This document shows, piece after piece, positions 33,980 to 45,945 of a DNA stretch of 64,000 bases; positions within the stretch are counted from its first letter, which is position 1, and each line of letters begins with the position of its first letter. The notes beneath the pieces are model-generated. The model made no database searches and had not been told where the DNA came from. It saw only the letters and a program-made list of their open reading frames with translations. The stretch lies in contig OY253675.1 of assembly GCA_958009085.1 (NCBI GenBank), positions 1,173,398-1,237,397 on the forward strand. The letters are read 5' to 3'. This DNA comes from Protoeuglena noctilucae. Taxonomy: Eukaryota > Chlorophyta > Pedinophyceae > Marsupiomonadales > Marsupiomonadaceae. The translations under genes were made by a program, and so were the position numbers.

Positions 33980-36731
33980 ATGGCGGGCCCCTTCCCCCTC
34001 GGGGCAGGTTGGGAGGACCTGCAAGTGCAGCCCCTGTTGAGCCCGGGTGAGCGCCGCGTAGGGGATGCGGGGCGGCGCAGTGGCTTCCCGTCGGGATATA
34101 TACACGCTCTCTCTTCCTGCGCTGGAGCGGAGTCGACCTTCGCGCGTGATCGGTGGCCGCAGTGGGCGACGTAGGGGACGCAGACCCCAAGAAGCTCAGC
34201 AAGAGGCGAGCGGCGATGCGAATGGCGGGAATGCATGTGGGATGATGAGTGGGTGTTGTTGCGCATCGCCTCATCGTTCGCGGCGGGCACTGCGTGCTTG
34301 ATTGTGGCCGAACCCTAACGCTGCGTGCTTGGCAGGCAGCACCCTTCTCCTTGCCTCTCAACAGCACCCATGCTGCATCAATCGCCCTCCTCATTGCAGA
34401 CGGAAGAAGCAGGTTGCGGAGTTCGCGCGTGGCTTGCGTGAGATGGAGGACCTGGCTGCAGGGGTGATTCGCGTGCCTGGTGTTGTCAGGGGGACGGGGG
34501 AGGGTGGGGCCGCAAGGGGAGGGGAAGGTGGGGGAGAGGGAGATGGGAAGGCGAAGGGGGTGGGGAAGGAGAAGGGGGGCAAGAAGGAACGAAAGGGGGA
34601 GAGGGATGGGAAGGGAGATGGGAAGGGGGGCAAGAGGGAGGGAGAGGGAGAGTGTGATGGGGGTGGCAAGGGGAAAAAAATGAAGGGAAAGGGAGAGGGA
34701 GATGAGGGTGAAAAGGAAAAGAAGAGGGAGAGGGAGGGAGAGGGCGATGGGAAGGCAAAGGGGGTTGCCAAGGTGGGCAAGAGGGAGAGGGAGAGCGAAG
34801 GGGGTGGTAAGAAGGGGACCAAGGGGGCAGGGCGCGAGGGTGGGGTTACTGACAAGGGGCGTGCAGAGGGTGGGGAGGGAGAGGGTCAGGGTGCGAGGGA
34901 GAGTGACGGGGTCAGTGGCGCTGGGAATGTGGGAGGGGTAACGGGTGGGAGCAAGAAGGGCAAGGGGGGTGAGAGGAAGGGAGGAGCGGGGATAGTGGAT
35001 GGGCGGGGAGAGAAGGGGAAGGGAGAAAGCAAAGGGGGTGAGAAGAGGCAGAGGGAGGGCGGGGATCTGGGGGGCGGAGGGGATGGTGCAGCGGGGGTGG
35101 AGGCGGAGGGTGGGGGAGAGGGCGTGGGGGCGAAGGGGAAGGGGAAGGGGAAGAAGAGGAGGGAGGTGGAGGGTGGTGAGGTGGAGGACACGGGGGTGGG
35201 TAAGAAGAGGAAGAAGGGCGACAAGGGAGATGAGAAGGGTCAGGGAGAGAAGGTGACCGACAAAGGGGTGGCTGGGAAGGGCGAGGGGGTGGGCGAGGGT
35301 GGGAAGGGAGACGCTATAAGCGAGGGTGGCCAGGCTGGCAAGAGGAGCAAGGGCAGCAAGGTCGACGATCCAGGCATGCAACAAGAGAGGGACCCTGAGG
35401 GGTCGCGGTCTGCCACGGCCGGCCCCTCTCCTGCTTCCCACTCTGCCCCGTCCTCGCTCCTTGCCAAGATGCGCGGTCACCTGGCGGGCGGTCGCTTCCG
35501 CTCTCTGAATGAGGCTTTGTACACCCGCACGGGTGCGCAGGCGGCCGCGATGATGGCCGAGGACCCGGGCCTCTTTGACGCCTACCACCAGGGGTACCGG
35601 TGAGAGATGGGGCGCATATGGGTGTGTGTGTGCATGTATGCCATTGATGCTTGTTGACGCCTACCACCAGGGGTACCGGTGAGAGATGGGGTGACGGGGT
35701 ATGTGCATGCGTGACATTGATTGCTCTGTGCGTGAGGGTGGCGTCATGGGCCACTCAAGTCACCCATCCACGCTCATTCCCCCGCAGTTCCCAGGTGGAG
35801 GGGTGGGAGGAGAATCCCCTGGACGTGGCCATCCGACGCATCAGGGGGATGCCCAAGGCGAGAGAGTTGCTTAGGGATATACGGCTGCAGTGCATGATGC
35901 TGTGTCCCTCTCTAACCCTCTGCTGCGCTTGAGAGGGAGCGGCAGATCGCAGCACATGACACGGTGTCCTCTCTATCACCGACTCTATTCCCCTCTGCCA
36001 CTCCCCCTCAGGGCTCCGTGGTGGGTGACTTTGGCTGTGGGGACGCGCGCCTGGCTGCCAGCGTGCCCCACCGCGTCCACTCCTTCGACCTGGTGGCCAA
36101 GAACTCCAAGGTCGTGGCGTGCAACATCGGTGAGACCAGCCACTGCTGCTAAGATGGCAGCGATGCGGGTTCTGTCACGCAACACCCAAGCACAGTTTGC
36201 AGCGTGCCGTGTGCCACTCCAGTGTGCGGTGTGCAGTGTGCGACTGCTCTACCTCTCTCGCTCGCCTCGCAGGCCGCGTCCCCCTCCCCAACGCCTGCCT
36301 GGATGCGGCGGTGCTGTGCCTGTCCCTCATGGGCACCGACTACGGCTCATTCCTGGAGGAGGCCAGGCGCACCCTCAAGCAGGGGGGGCTGCTGTGGATC
36401 GCGGAGGTGAGATCGTGGGGAGCAGAGATGCGGCACCTCTGCTTAAGTAGGGCTAAATGCGGCTGTGAGATCCCTGCCGTTACACCTACATCCACTGCCA
36501 CTCCTTCCACCCCTCAATCATCGCCCCCAGGTGCGCAGTCGCTTTGCCCTCCCCGACGAGCGGTCAGGACTGGCCGCCTTCCGCAAGGCGCTGACCTCGC
36601 GGGGATTTGAGGCGGTGCGCGTGGATGCCAGCAACAGGATGTTCGTGGTGGTGGAGGCGCGCAGGGGTATGGGGGGAGGGGAGGGGTCAGCGTGGCCGGC
36701 GCTCAAAGCGTGCGAGTACAAGCGGCGGTGA
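33980..36731 (+). CDS. RRP8: Ribosomal RNA-processing protein 8 (rRNA m1A methyltransferase)
   Basis: Seven exons (33980-34046, 34184-34205, 34400-35599, 35788-35857, 36012-36129, 36273-36406, 36531-36731) give about 603 residues. The C-terminal SAM-methyltransferase domain reads MRGHLAGGRFRSLNEALYTR, then VVGDFGCGDARLA (SAM-binding loop), FDLVAKNSKVVACNIG, LCLSLMGTDY, GLLWIAEVRSRF and NRMFVVVEA. These are RRP8 signatures; the enzyme makes m1A in large-subunit rRNA and acts in the nucleolus. Between residues ~50 and ~350 lies a Gly/Lys/Glu-rich low-complexity region encoded by one purine-rich exon, far longer than the linker in most RRP8 proteins. Two introns have GC donors (AG|GCGAGC after exon 2; AAG|GCGAGA after exon 4). 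The last codons are repeated downstream in a tandem array. Confidence 0.93.
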
Positions 36732-36905
36732 TGTATGGGTGTAGGTGGAGAGCTGAGCGGTGCTTGTGAAGGCTTGCGAGTACAAGCGGCGATGAGGGTG
36801 GGGATGAATGGAGCTGAGTGGTGCTTGTGAAGGCATGCGAATGCAGGCGGTGGTGATGAGTGTGGCGAGCTGAGCGGGACTTGTAAAGGCGTGCGAGTGT
36901 AACAG
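36700..36905 (+). repeat. Imperfect tandem repeat, ~60-65-bp unit, at the 3' end of RRP8
   Basis: Three to four units contain tgcgagtacaagcggcgg-like and gagctgagcggtgcttgtga-like blocks. The first unit overlaps the last RRP8 codons and stop. Later units run through the 3' flank, and the lysine/arginine-coding block is recognisable in unit 2. Confidence 0.75.
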
Positions 36906-37082
36906 CCCTGGCAGCCCCTCGCATTTGCCCTGTAACAGCATCAAGCGCCGATAACCACGCGTCTGCTTCAAGCAGCGCCTCTCAAGGGCGCGTGCGCGCA
37001 GTCGCTGCCTACCACCGCACCCCTCCCACGCATGCCCGCCATGCGATGTATTGCACACTGGCATGCGTCACCCGCGGTCCCT
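36732..37082. other. Convergent intergenic region
   Basis: Apart from the tandem repeat ending near 36905, nothing is recognised between the 3' ends of RRP8 and the first FAS1 gene. No clear polyadenylation signal of a known type was seen. Confidence 0.4.
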
Positions 37083-39342
37083 CTAGCACCCGGGGCACCC
37101 CGTGGCCAGCAGGCCGAGGCTGGCCCAGAGGAGGTACTTGAGGATGCACCAGGGGTTCTGCGGGGGAGAGACGAATTGTGACAGGGGTGTCGTGTGCCAT
37201 GCACAAAGTCTGCTCAGCCGCGGCCAGGGTCAGCCGCACATGGAATGCATTAAGTCCATGACCCAGGTCTAGCCACCCCCAAACCCCCACTGCGCTGACG
37301 CGGCCGCCTCGTCGGCTGCCTGGTCTGCTCACCTTCTGCACGAACACCGTGACGGGCTCGACGGGCTTCTCGACGGTCTTGACGAAGGTGAAGAACTCCT
37401 TGGTGTACACCTGAGGCAACGAGACAGCCACAGATGTTGGCCATTACACATTCTGCGCATTCCTCGCCAGGAATCGTCGCTGGCTACGATCGCCACGCTG
37501 CCCATCCCCGCCCACTTGCCGCACCCCAAGTCGCCACCACCACTGCCCTGCGCATCCCTGCCCACCGCACTTGCAACTTGCCACCCTAACCCTAACACTC
37601 CCCTCCCCCCTCACCACTTCGGGCACGGTGACGGTCTTCTGCACCGGCACGATCTCCACCTCAGGCACAGTGACGGTCTTCTGCACGTGGATGATCTGCG
37701 GCACGGTCTTCTCGATCGTCACCACCTTGGTCTCCACGGGCACCTGCTGCACCGTGGTCGTCGTCGTGGTCGTCTGCTGCTCCTGCGTGGCCTGCACCAC
37801 CGGGGCCGTCACGGTGGACGGGGCCGTGACGGTCGAGGGGGCGCCCGAGGCATTCACAGACGTGGTGGTCGAGGAGGAAGACGGGGAGGAGGAGGAAGAC
37901 GTCGCGGCTGGGGAGAGGGAGGGGCAGCATGGGTGGTGGGGACAGGACAGGAGAGCGCTGTGCGGGGTGCAGCTGCGGGGGCGCTCGCAAGACACCAAGG
38001 GCGAGGAAGCAGCGAGTCGCGTCGAGCTACAGCAGCCTCTGCCTCTCACCCCCCGACGCCGTGAGGTTGGGGAGGAGCACAGCGTCGATCTCCGTGACCT
38101 GCACCTGCGTGCCGCACACGTCCCCGCCGCCCACGATGTTGGCCGTGGTGCCGCCGGACGAGGTGACGGTGGAGGCGGTGAGGGTGTCGCTCTGCCCGTT
38201 GAGCGTCGTCAGCGTGCCCTGGTAGCAACCGCCGCCCTCTGCGGCAGGCGGACCAGCAACAGGCTTGGTCAGGGAGGGTGCCGCGCATCGTGGCCAGCAG
38301 AGAGCGATGCACATAACATGGGAGCAGGCCATGTGCTGCATTTGAAATAAGAACACGTCAATGCGCCACGCATCGCCCCTCACGGCTGACGTGCTGCTGG
38401 AGCACGAGGATGAGGAGCTGCTTGTTGGCATAGAGCTGGTCCTTGGTGACCTGCAGCTTGGAGAGGAGGTCCGCGAAGGCCTGGTTGGTGGGGGCGAAGA
38501 TGCACGCGGGGGTGTTGAAGATGGAAGCCGCGAGACCAGCGCTGCGGGGGGGGGGGGAGGGGGACGAGATGAGCTGAAATGTGAGGCAAGTGCGCATGGG
38601 GGCGACCATGGGATGGCGATCCCCCTTGCAGGTGCCAGCCCCGCCCTTGGCCACGACTCACGCGTTGAGTGCGTCCGCGAGGGCCGAGAAATCGCTGAGG
38701 AACTGGTTTTGGTCCAGGCACGAGGAGGAGTTGGTTGTGACGGACTCCGTGGGGCCGGAGCCGGACAGGTTCAGAGACACGGACTGGACTGCGGGAGGGG
38801 AGCGTTTGCGGGAGATGCGGACGCGCGTGGGCGGGAGATGCACGGATATCGGAGATCGCAGCCGGCCGCAGGCGCAGGCGGGGCGGGCAAAGCGGATGAG
38901 TGTGCCATGGAACGGCGCGGGAGGGGCGCGGGCATTGACGCGCGAGTCCCCATCGTCACACCTGGGCCCGATCCCTGCACCCTGCGGGCACGCACGAGGG
39001 GGACGGGCTCGTTGGCGGGGCGCGCGGGGCCAGCTGCACAGGGACCCCTCAAGGCCGGCGGCTGCGGCAGAGTCGATTATACGCGCTCTCGAGCCACATA
39101 ACGCATCACTCGTGCAATATATCCCCGCGATAGGTAGCCTCAACGCTCAACGCATGGCCGTCGAGGCCGGGAGGCGCCGCATCCGAACCGGCGAGCACGA
39201 AGCCGCGGGGCGCGTGCCGCGTCGCGTACGGGGCCTAATGAGCCCTTCATTGGACGCAACTATGTAAACGCGCTCACCTGCGTGCGCTCGCCACCCCCAT
39301 ACCCATCGCGAGGAGCGCGACGAACGCCTGGACGGTCCGCAT
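37083..39342 (-). CDS. Secreted FAS1 (fasciclin) domain protein A with C-terminal membrane anchor
   Basis: Proposed exons: 39278-39342, 38662-38788, 38384-38541, 38050-38238, 37615-37907, 37333-37410, 37083-37157. The first reads a good signal peptide (MRTVQAFVALLAMGMGVASA), but its splice phase does not fit the second exon, so a small exon is missing or the first exon belongs elsewhere. The FAS1 domain includes FSALADALNAAGLAASIFN, CIFAPTNQAFADLL, LLILVLQQHVS and VQVTEIDAVLLPN. It is followed by a Ser/Thr/Pro-Val-rich region with repeats of VTVPEV and KTV. The protein ends in a hydrophobic segment (CILKYLLWASLGLLATGCPGC), probably a membrane anchor. FAS1 domains act in cell adhesion or the extracellular matrix. 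A second FAS1 gene lies 6.6 kb to the right on the same strand. Confidence 0.75.
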
Positions 39343-39632
39343 CGTCGTGCTCTGGGGTGATCGACCGCAGAAAGCGCAAAGATCGGCAATGGCAGATCGC
39401 GACGCCGACAACGGCTACAAAAAGCCTGGAGCTGGGGCCGCGGAGTGGCGTCAGGGACGCACCGCAGCAAACATGCCCATGCCCGCCCGCCCACGAGGCC
39501 CAGGGCGCCCCTCCGCGCGAGAGGCGCCAGGTGACGCAGGCAGCAGGTCTCACTCGAGCTAACACACTTCAAGCGAGCGGCAGCCATGGCCGCGCGTGGC
39601 CGCAGGGCTCCATGCATGTGCGCCCGGGCGTC

Positions 39633-40304
39633 TCAGCAGCGGAATTCGTGGCCCGTCAGCCGCATCACCTCCTCCCGCAGCCTGCGGACACAGACCTTGT
39701 GATCGACGCGGGCAGCGGCTGCACTGCGCGGGCGCGGTAGCCCGCCGCTGCCTGCCCCCACCTGTCGTGCATCTCGTGCCCGTCCCGGTGATAGACCCAC
39801 CGGCCGCCCCTCAGGTCGTACCGCACGGGCCCCGACACGGGCGACGATGCCCAGATCTGCCGGTTCGGGGTCTGCTTGTTGATGACGTACGTGCCCAGTG
39901 AGCCCAGCCGCACCGTCAGCACCCCCTGCACGCACTCCACGTCCGACCCCTGCAGTGGCACCGAGGCAGGACTCTCACCCTGAAAGCCAGCAGCCTCTCG
40001 CATGACAGTCCCACTGCACACACGCTCCCCTCCCCATCTATCAGATACCCCACGTGTGGGTGCCCTCCCCAGCGGCCCTCGCCTGCACATCGTGTTCCTC
40101 AAAGAAAGCCTCGAAGTTCTCCAGCAGTCCGTGCAGGCACTCGTCCGCAGCGTTGTGGAATGCGTGCTCCGGCACCTCCTCCGCGTGCATCACCCTCAAG
40201 TCGTCCCCACGCCAACGCGTCTGACGAGCCCCTACGCCCCACCACGGGCCAGGCAGGGGGCGGATGGCCGCGCGGGACAGGGCGCAGCCAGGGTGCAGGC
40301 TCAT
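39633..40304 (-). CDS. FXN: Frataxin (mitochondrial Fe-S cluster assembly)
   Basis: Exons 40083-40304, 39762-39949 and 39633-39681 join in phase to 152 residues. The N-terminus ([19 protein letters not shown], then [10 protein letters not shown]) is Arg-rich without acidic residues at first, as in a mitochondrial presequence. The frataxin fold follows: helix 1 with acidic residues ([20 protein letters not shown]), then [49 protein letters not shown] and a last helix. NKQTPxxQIWxSSPxSGP is diagnostic. Frataxin modulates cysteine desulfurase in cluster assembly. The first intron has a GC donor (CAG|GCGAGG). An in-frame extension upstream of the chosen ATG is open for over 100 codons but is unlikely to be protein. 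Confidence 0.92.
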
Positions 40305-41111
40305 CGCACGCGTGTCGTTGCCGCCTGGGATCGCCGATGTGGCCGCGTCATCTGCCCCTTGGCTCAGACCTCGCCTCCCTTCACTCAGAGACGTACTCGA
40401 CAGCGAGGCCGAGAGGCATCGGCACGCCAGCATGACGCCAGACTCCCCTGTGTACGGAAGGTGCGAATACCGGTGGGATCCCACTCGCGGCGGGGCAAGG
40501 AGCAGGCAGGGATGCGTGCAGGCCTCGAGAGCGCTCGCAGCAAAGCAGAGAATGAGAGGGCGACGGATGCGACGCGCAGCTAAGGCAGATAGCGCTATGT
40601 GCGCGAGCTGGCGAGAAGCATACACAATCACCGACGGCGGCAGCCCCGCGTCCAGCGACGTGCGCCACGCCGGCCATCCCCGCGGCGGATCTCCCCGGAC
40701 GCCACGCTTTGACAATGCCCCTCTATCAGGTGAAGTCGATGACGTCGATCGAATGACGAGAATGCAGCAACAAGCCCGACGCTCGAAGCGAGTCCGTGGC
40801 TTTGTGCATGCAAGCTTGGTGAAAATAAGCCAGCAGCGGCGGGCTCAATGCTTTGGTACTTCTCGGCAACGATCCCTGCTGCACGCCAGCGGCAAGGACG
40901 GCTTCTGTCGACCTCCTGACGAGACGGCGACTCACTGGGGCTCTGACATAGGGTTTCGCTCCAGGCTGGCAGTGCCAGGTAAGCGGCTCTCATGACCGGG
41001 AGGCGTTCATGGGAACGTGTATGAGCCGGGCCACTGCTGGAGGAAGGGATGGTCCGGTCAAGGGTTGGTGCCTAGGGCCGCCCGTTTCGTAACGTCCCTC
41101 CCACTGGCAGC
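40305..41111. other. Divergent intergenic region; nothing recognised
   Basis: About 800 bases between the frataxin start and the glutaredoxin-like start. Frames open on both strands show no family resemblance. Confidence 0.4.
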
Positions 41112-41774
41112 ATGGACAGGCCGAGGGTGGTCTTGTATTACACGAGCACGCCCTCCACGCACAAGGTCAGGTCGGACACCCAGGTCCTGCAGACGCTTTT
41201 GATAGGTGACAGTTGGTCAAACGCATGGGGCCCCAGGCGCGCCCGCGCCGTTCCGTGGCCCGCGCCTCGCGCCATCGCGTGGACCAGCCGCGACGCGAAA
41301 TTGAGTGCGCGCTCGCGGCCAGGCGCGGCCCCCACGCAGCGCGCGCTCGCCCGCGGTGCCTGCGTCGTAACAACTCCCCGATGCCGCCTATATCCCACCC
41401 CTGCAGCCAAGTCCCGCTTTCAGGGGATAGATTACGAAGAAGTGGATCTGTCGGAGGGCCCGTGGGCGCGCCGGCAGATGCTCCAGGGCCGGGGCGCCTC
41501 CATCATGTGAGCGGCTCGCTCGAGCGGCGCCCGGGCAGCGCCTCCGTCTGGCCGGCGCACCTCCGCTGCCACCTGTCGCATCTACATAACATTTTGTCAC
41601 CATCGCTGCCCTTTCCGCAGCCACATTCCGCAGCTGCACGTCGGGGGCGTCTTCCTGGGTGGCCTGCGAAGGGTCCAGGACCTGGAGGACGAGGGGCTCC
41701 TGAACGACATCTTACTCGGCCACCAGCCACCCACGCCACCCAGCGAGGAGGCCTACCCCGAGTACTGGCTGTGA
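41112..41774 (+). CDS. Glutaredoxin/thioredoxin-fold protein, SH3BGR-like, lacking the CxxC site
   Basis: Exons 41112-41205, 41407-41506 and 41621-41774 join in phase to 115 residues. It starts MDRPRVVLYYTSTPSTHKVR, where a glutaredoxin would have its CxxC. It continues FQGIDYEEVDLSEGPWARRQ, then HIPQLHVGGVFLGGLRRVQD and LEDEGLLNDIL. The cis-Pro (IPQL) and the VGG...L..LE..G.L pattern are glutaredoxin-like, and the YTSTPSTHK start resembles SH3BGR-type proteins that have lost the redox cysteines. Redox catalysis is therefore unlikely; a binding role is possible. The stop overlaps a GTGAGT donor-like sequence (GCT|GTGAGT), so an extension by splicing cannot be excluded. Confidence 0.65.
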
Positions 41775-41866
41775 GTGTGTACAGATGGGATGGCATGAAC
41801 ACGCGTGCGTTTACGTGGCAGAAGCAGCGATAGCGTTGCCCCCGCAGGCCCCTGGTGTGAGCCGGG

Positions 41867-44800
41867 ATGTCGACGCTGGGGGAGGTGGGGGGTGCGGTGG
41901 CCCACGACGCCAGGCACGCAGTCCCGGGGGGCTCCTCCTGCGCCCACGCGAGTGCCAGCGGGCGAGGGGCGGGGAGGGAGCGTCGTAGGGGCAAAGGGCA
42001 GGCTGCGGGGCAGGGGGGTCGCGGGCGAAGGGAGCCGAGGGCGCTGTCGGCGGGGGAGGTGTGCCAGGCGTGGCTGGAGGCGCATGGGTCATGCGTGGAG
42101 GGGCTGCGGAGGGGGGTGGCGGCGGCTGGGTGGGCAGTGGCATGCGCACTCATGGAGGGGGCGACGCACGGTGAGGGTGGAAGGGGATTTGTGCATTGAT
42201 GTGATGCTCACGGCGCCTGTCCTGTCGGGGATCAGGGACACGCACCTGTCGTCGTGTCGGCTTGGTTTGTCTCTCGTCCTTTGCGGTGTCTCGCTGAGTA
42301 ATGGGTAGCCGATGCCGGGTCTCTGCCACCCCTGCAGTCGGTGGGTCCATGGGGGGACGCGCGCGTGCCTGCGAGCCACTGCGGGACTTTGCCTGGGAGC
42401 AGCTGCACACGGGTGAGGGATGCCGTCCTTCTGCTCCAGGCATACGAGTATTGGCCCCCCGCATCCGCACTTGTTTCACCATTCAATCCCCACGTCTCTT
42501 TGTTCCCCCCCCCCCCCAGGCCATTGGTGCGACGTGCCTGAGCTGTGGCGGGACCTCTACGCCCTGGCCAGCTGCCTCCAGGTAAGTGATGGCCCATGCA
42601 CATCACATGCTCAGATGCGCACTGCATGTCAAGCACCTTCTCTGCAGCAAGTGACCGTTCTTAGTACCATGTACAAAGCACAATCGCGTCACCCACCCCC
42701 AGGTGGCGTGCGAGGGTCACGCGTCGGTGGAGTCCCAGTGCCGCAGAGACGCCCTGGTGCGCCACATGCGTGCATTGGACATGGCTGCCATGATGGGCGG
42801 ACCAGGCACACGGGGGCTGGTGCAGGCCATGGCAGCCGCCGTGCACGCGGCACTAGCGGACCAGGCGGGGTGCGTGTGGGTGCACATGCCATGGCACACG
42901 TGCTGCTGCTGTGTGTTGCAATAAGCATCGCTGTGCCTGGTCTCATTCTCCTGCAGAGATGCGGAGGACGAGGATGCAGGCGGGGATGGGCTGCCACGTG
43001 CCAAGCGGCCACGCGTGGGTGGCGATGCAACTGTGGCTGCGGCTGCGACAGTGGGTGTGGCTGCTGCAGTTGCTGCGGAGAGCGGATCGGGTCGTGGGAG
43101 TGGCGTGCGTAGGAGGGCGGAGGGGGAGGCGGGGGCTGGGGAAGCGGGTGCCGGTGCGTGGGTGGTGGCTTGCAAATGGCGATCGACTCAGAATGGAAGC
43201 GGCCGTATCTGCCTGGCATGGTAACTCGCCTTGCCTAGTACTGCACGCATGCTGCACAGCCCTCTCCGCCCCCCATCCCCGCAGCCCCCCCTGCCAAGCG
43301 CCCTCGTCAGTTGTGGGACGACGGCACGTGCCATGACGAGGACGTGCCACCAGGCAGCCTGGCAGGGGTGGGGCAGCCAGTGCCCACCCTCGAGGCAAGG
43401 ACGCACCTGTTTGTGTGGCTGTGCTGAAGCTGTCTGGTCATGAGCCACGTCTCTGTCGCCATCCACTCTCGCTTCCATGCAGCAAAAATCGATGCCGCCA
43501 TGCATGTCCTGTCATCCCACCGCTTCTCTGCCCCCGCAGCGCCCCTCCCTGCAGTCCTTCTGGCAGTCTCACATGTCCGTGGAGGGAGGCCGCCCCGCGT
43601 TGCTCACCGGGTGCATGGACCACTGGCCGGCCATGTCCGCCTGGCCCGACCCCGGCCACCTCCTCCGCGTCGCGGGGTTCCGTACCGTGCCCGTGGAGCT
43701 GGGGAGCAGCTACCTGGCACCCGAGGTGGGGGAGACTGCAGTGGGCAGCTGTGTGCATGACTGTCATAGCATGAGAGACTCACCTTGACAGGCACAGCAT
43801 GACAGGCACCTCACGAGAGACCCAGCATGACAGGCACAGCGTATGGCAGGCACATCATGACAGTCACAGCATGACAGTCACACCGCGTCCCCTTCCGTCT
43901 TTGCAGTGGACGCAGCGGCTGATGACCGTGGGGGAGTTTGTGAGGGACTTCATGAGGCCAGGCGGCACAGGGAACGCCACGCCAGGCGCGGAGGGGCACG
44001 GGCAGAGCGCGGCTGTGGCGGGGATGCGGGCGGCTGCCACTGCACACGCCAACGAGTGGGCGGGTGCGTGGGTTGATAACGCGCAAGCTGTGCATTGGCC
44101 CTCCTCTACTATCGCACTGCCGGTCTTTTCCACCTGGTTATCGACCCCGCTGACTTTACCCCTGGCCTCGCAGGCTCTTCCGCATGCTCGCCACCGCGTC
44201 ACTGGCGAGACACACCAGCCGGCAACGGTGAGGGCAGGCGACTAATTGCAGACGCTGACGACGGCCACACCGTCACAGCCACTCCCAACGCACCCAACGC
44301 TTCTGACTTCCCCCGCAGTTCACACCAACCGCCGCCTGCGCCGCCACTCGCACTCCCCCTCGCACACGTCCACCTCCGCCCCGCACCCGCCCCCCACCGA
44401 CTCCGCCTCCGCCACCCCCCACTCCTCCGCCCCCGTGCACCTGGCCGCGCCCTGCGTAGACCCCGTCTCGCGCCCCCAGCACCGCCTCAGCTGCGGTGTC
44501 GGGGAGGTGGGGGAGAGACTGGCGGGCAGCATGACGGAGCTGAGGGGTGCCCTGTCACCCGCGCAGCCGCCCTCTCCGCCCGCCTCTCTGCCCGGGCCAC
44601 TCACGGGGTACCTGGCGCAGCATCCCTTGTTGGACCAGGCGAGTGATGCATGGGTGAAGAGGGAGCAGCCACTGCTATGCATGCCTTGGACCAGGCGGGT
44701 CTTAGGTGAGGAGGCGAGGGCGTTGATGGACCGTCCGGTTGATAGTATTAACAGCCACCCATGTCAACGCCTGTGTCCCTCAATCCCCGCAGATCCCGGA

Positions 44801-45342
44801 GCTTCGCCGCGACGTGGCTGTCCCCGACTACTGCTGCCTGGGCAAGGGGGAGATGCGGGGCATCAACGCGTGGTTCGGGCCCAGGGGCACCGGTGAGGGG
44901 CAACGATCATGGGGACATGAAGGGCGACGATGCTGGCATGCAGCGACACTCCATGCTGTGCCTTGCTTGCGACTGGTTCGCTGTCATCAAGTGCACCCCT
45001 CTCTTGCATGCACCCCCACACCACCCTCTCCCCCCCCCAGTGACCCCCCTCCACACCGACCCCCACCACAACCTCCTCTGCCAGGTCGTGGGCAGCAAGT
45101 ACGTCCGACTCTACCACCCCTCCCACTCCCACCACCTCTACCCCCGCGGAGACTCCCTGCACTCCAATGCCAGCCGCGTCTCCCTCGACCGCCCCGACCA
45201 CGGCCGCTTCCCACTCTTCACCGACGCCCCCTTCGCCGAGTGCCTGCTGCGGCCGGGGCAGATGCTCTACATCCCGCCCGGGTGGTGGCACTACGTCCGG
45301 TCACTCTCTGCGTCCATGTCCGTCTCCTTCTGGTGGGAGTGA
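41867..45342 (+). CDS. KDM8: JmjC-domain oxygenase, JMJD5/KDM8 type
   Basis: Twelve in-phase exons: 41867-42170, 42338-42412, 42520-42581, 42703-42869, 42957-43153, 43285-43394, 43540-43725, 43907-44063, 44174-44227, 44319-44638, 44793-44892, 45041-45342; about 677 residues. The N-terminal half resembles the helical part of JMJD5 ([28 protein letters not shown]). The catalytic domain has [60 protein letters not shown] and [13 protein letters not shown]. The Fe(II) ligands are H and D of HTD and the later H of WWHY, and NAWFGP is typical. JMJD5 uses 2-oxoglutarate to hydroxylate protein arginine; the plant homologue affects the clock. Ser/His-rich and Ala-rich insertions enlarge the protein. 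Two introns have GC donors (GAG|GCAAGG, CAG|GCGAGT). Confidence 0.88.
43785..43890 (+). repeat. Short tandem repeats in KDM8 intron 7
   Basis: About six degenerate copies of a 13-17-base motif (agcatgacaggcac, agcatgacagtcac) fill most of the intron before the acceptor at 43905-43906. Confidence 0.75.
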
Positions 45343-45945
45343 CACGAGGGTGCAGAGCGGGATACCGACCGGTCGATCGGTGCAGTCTTCCAGCAAGAGT
45401 GGGGTAGGGCAGCGAGGGAGAGGGACGGGACGGGGCGTGGGCTGTGAAGTGCCACGACACCCGACCCCGCGCCGGGACCTTCCCATCCGCCCCTTTTGCA
45501 CTCCGGGCGCCGCCTCGCCACCCCGCTTTTCCTCTGTCCGTCTTTCCACGGACCCGCCCTTGCCCGCCGTTCCTCGGATCCCCTCGTCGCTCACAGCCCT
45601 GCTGAGACTCCCACCCTTTGCGCGTTCCAGTGCCCGACTGCGTGGGCAAGCGCATCACCCCCGCACGCCACTCTCCCGGTGCCGTGCCACGCCCCCACCT
45701 GCCGAGTTAGGCTTGGCTGCCTGCTAGCCCCGCTCTTGTTAAGATAACCCTCTTTTAACCCAATTTGCCGCCAGCAGTCGTGCTTCGCTCTAGTCCGCTC
45801 ATTATCCGCTTTTCAAACGTGGCAGACGCGCGGGCGGGGCTGCCGCGTTGCGCGAAGACAGCCCCGCATAGCGATGGCAAGCTGGCAAGGCCTGGCCGCT
45901 GCTGGCAGGCCCGTCAAAGGGGAGGGTGCCCCTGAGCCGGCCGAC
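45343..45945. other. Convergent intergenic region; nothing recognised
   Basis: Holds the 3' flanks of KDM8 and the second FAS1 gene. The AT-richer stretch around 45735-45790 may be near the 3' ends, but no signal could be named. Confidence 0.4.
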
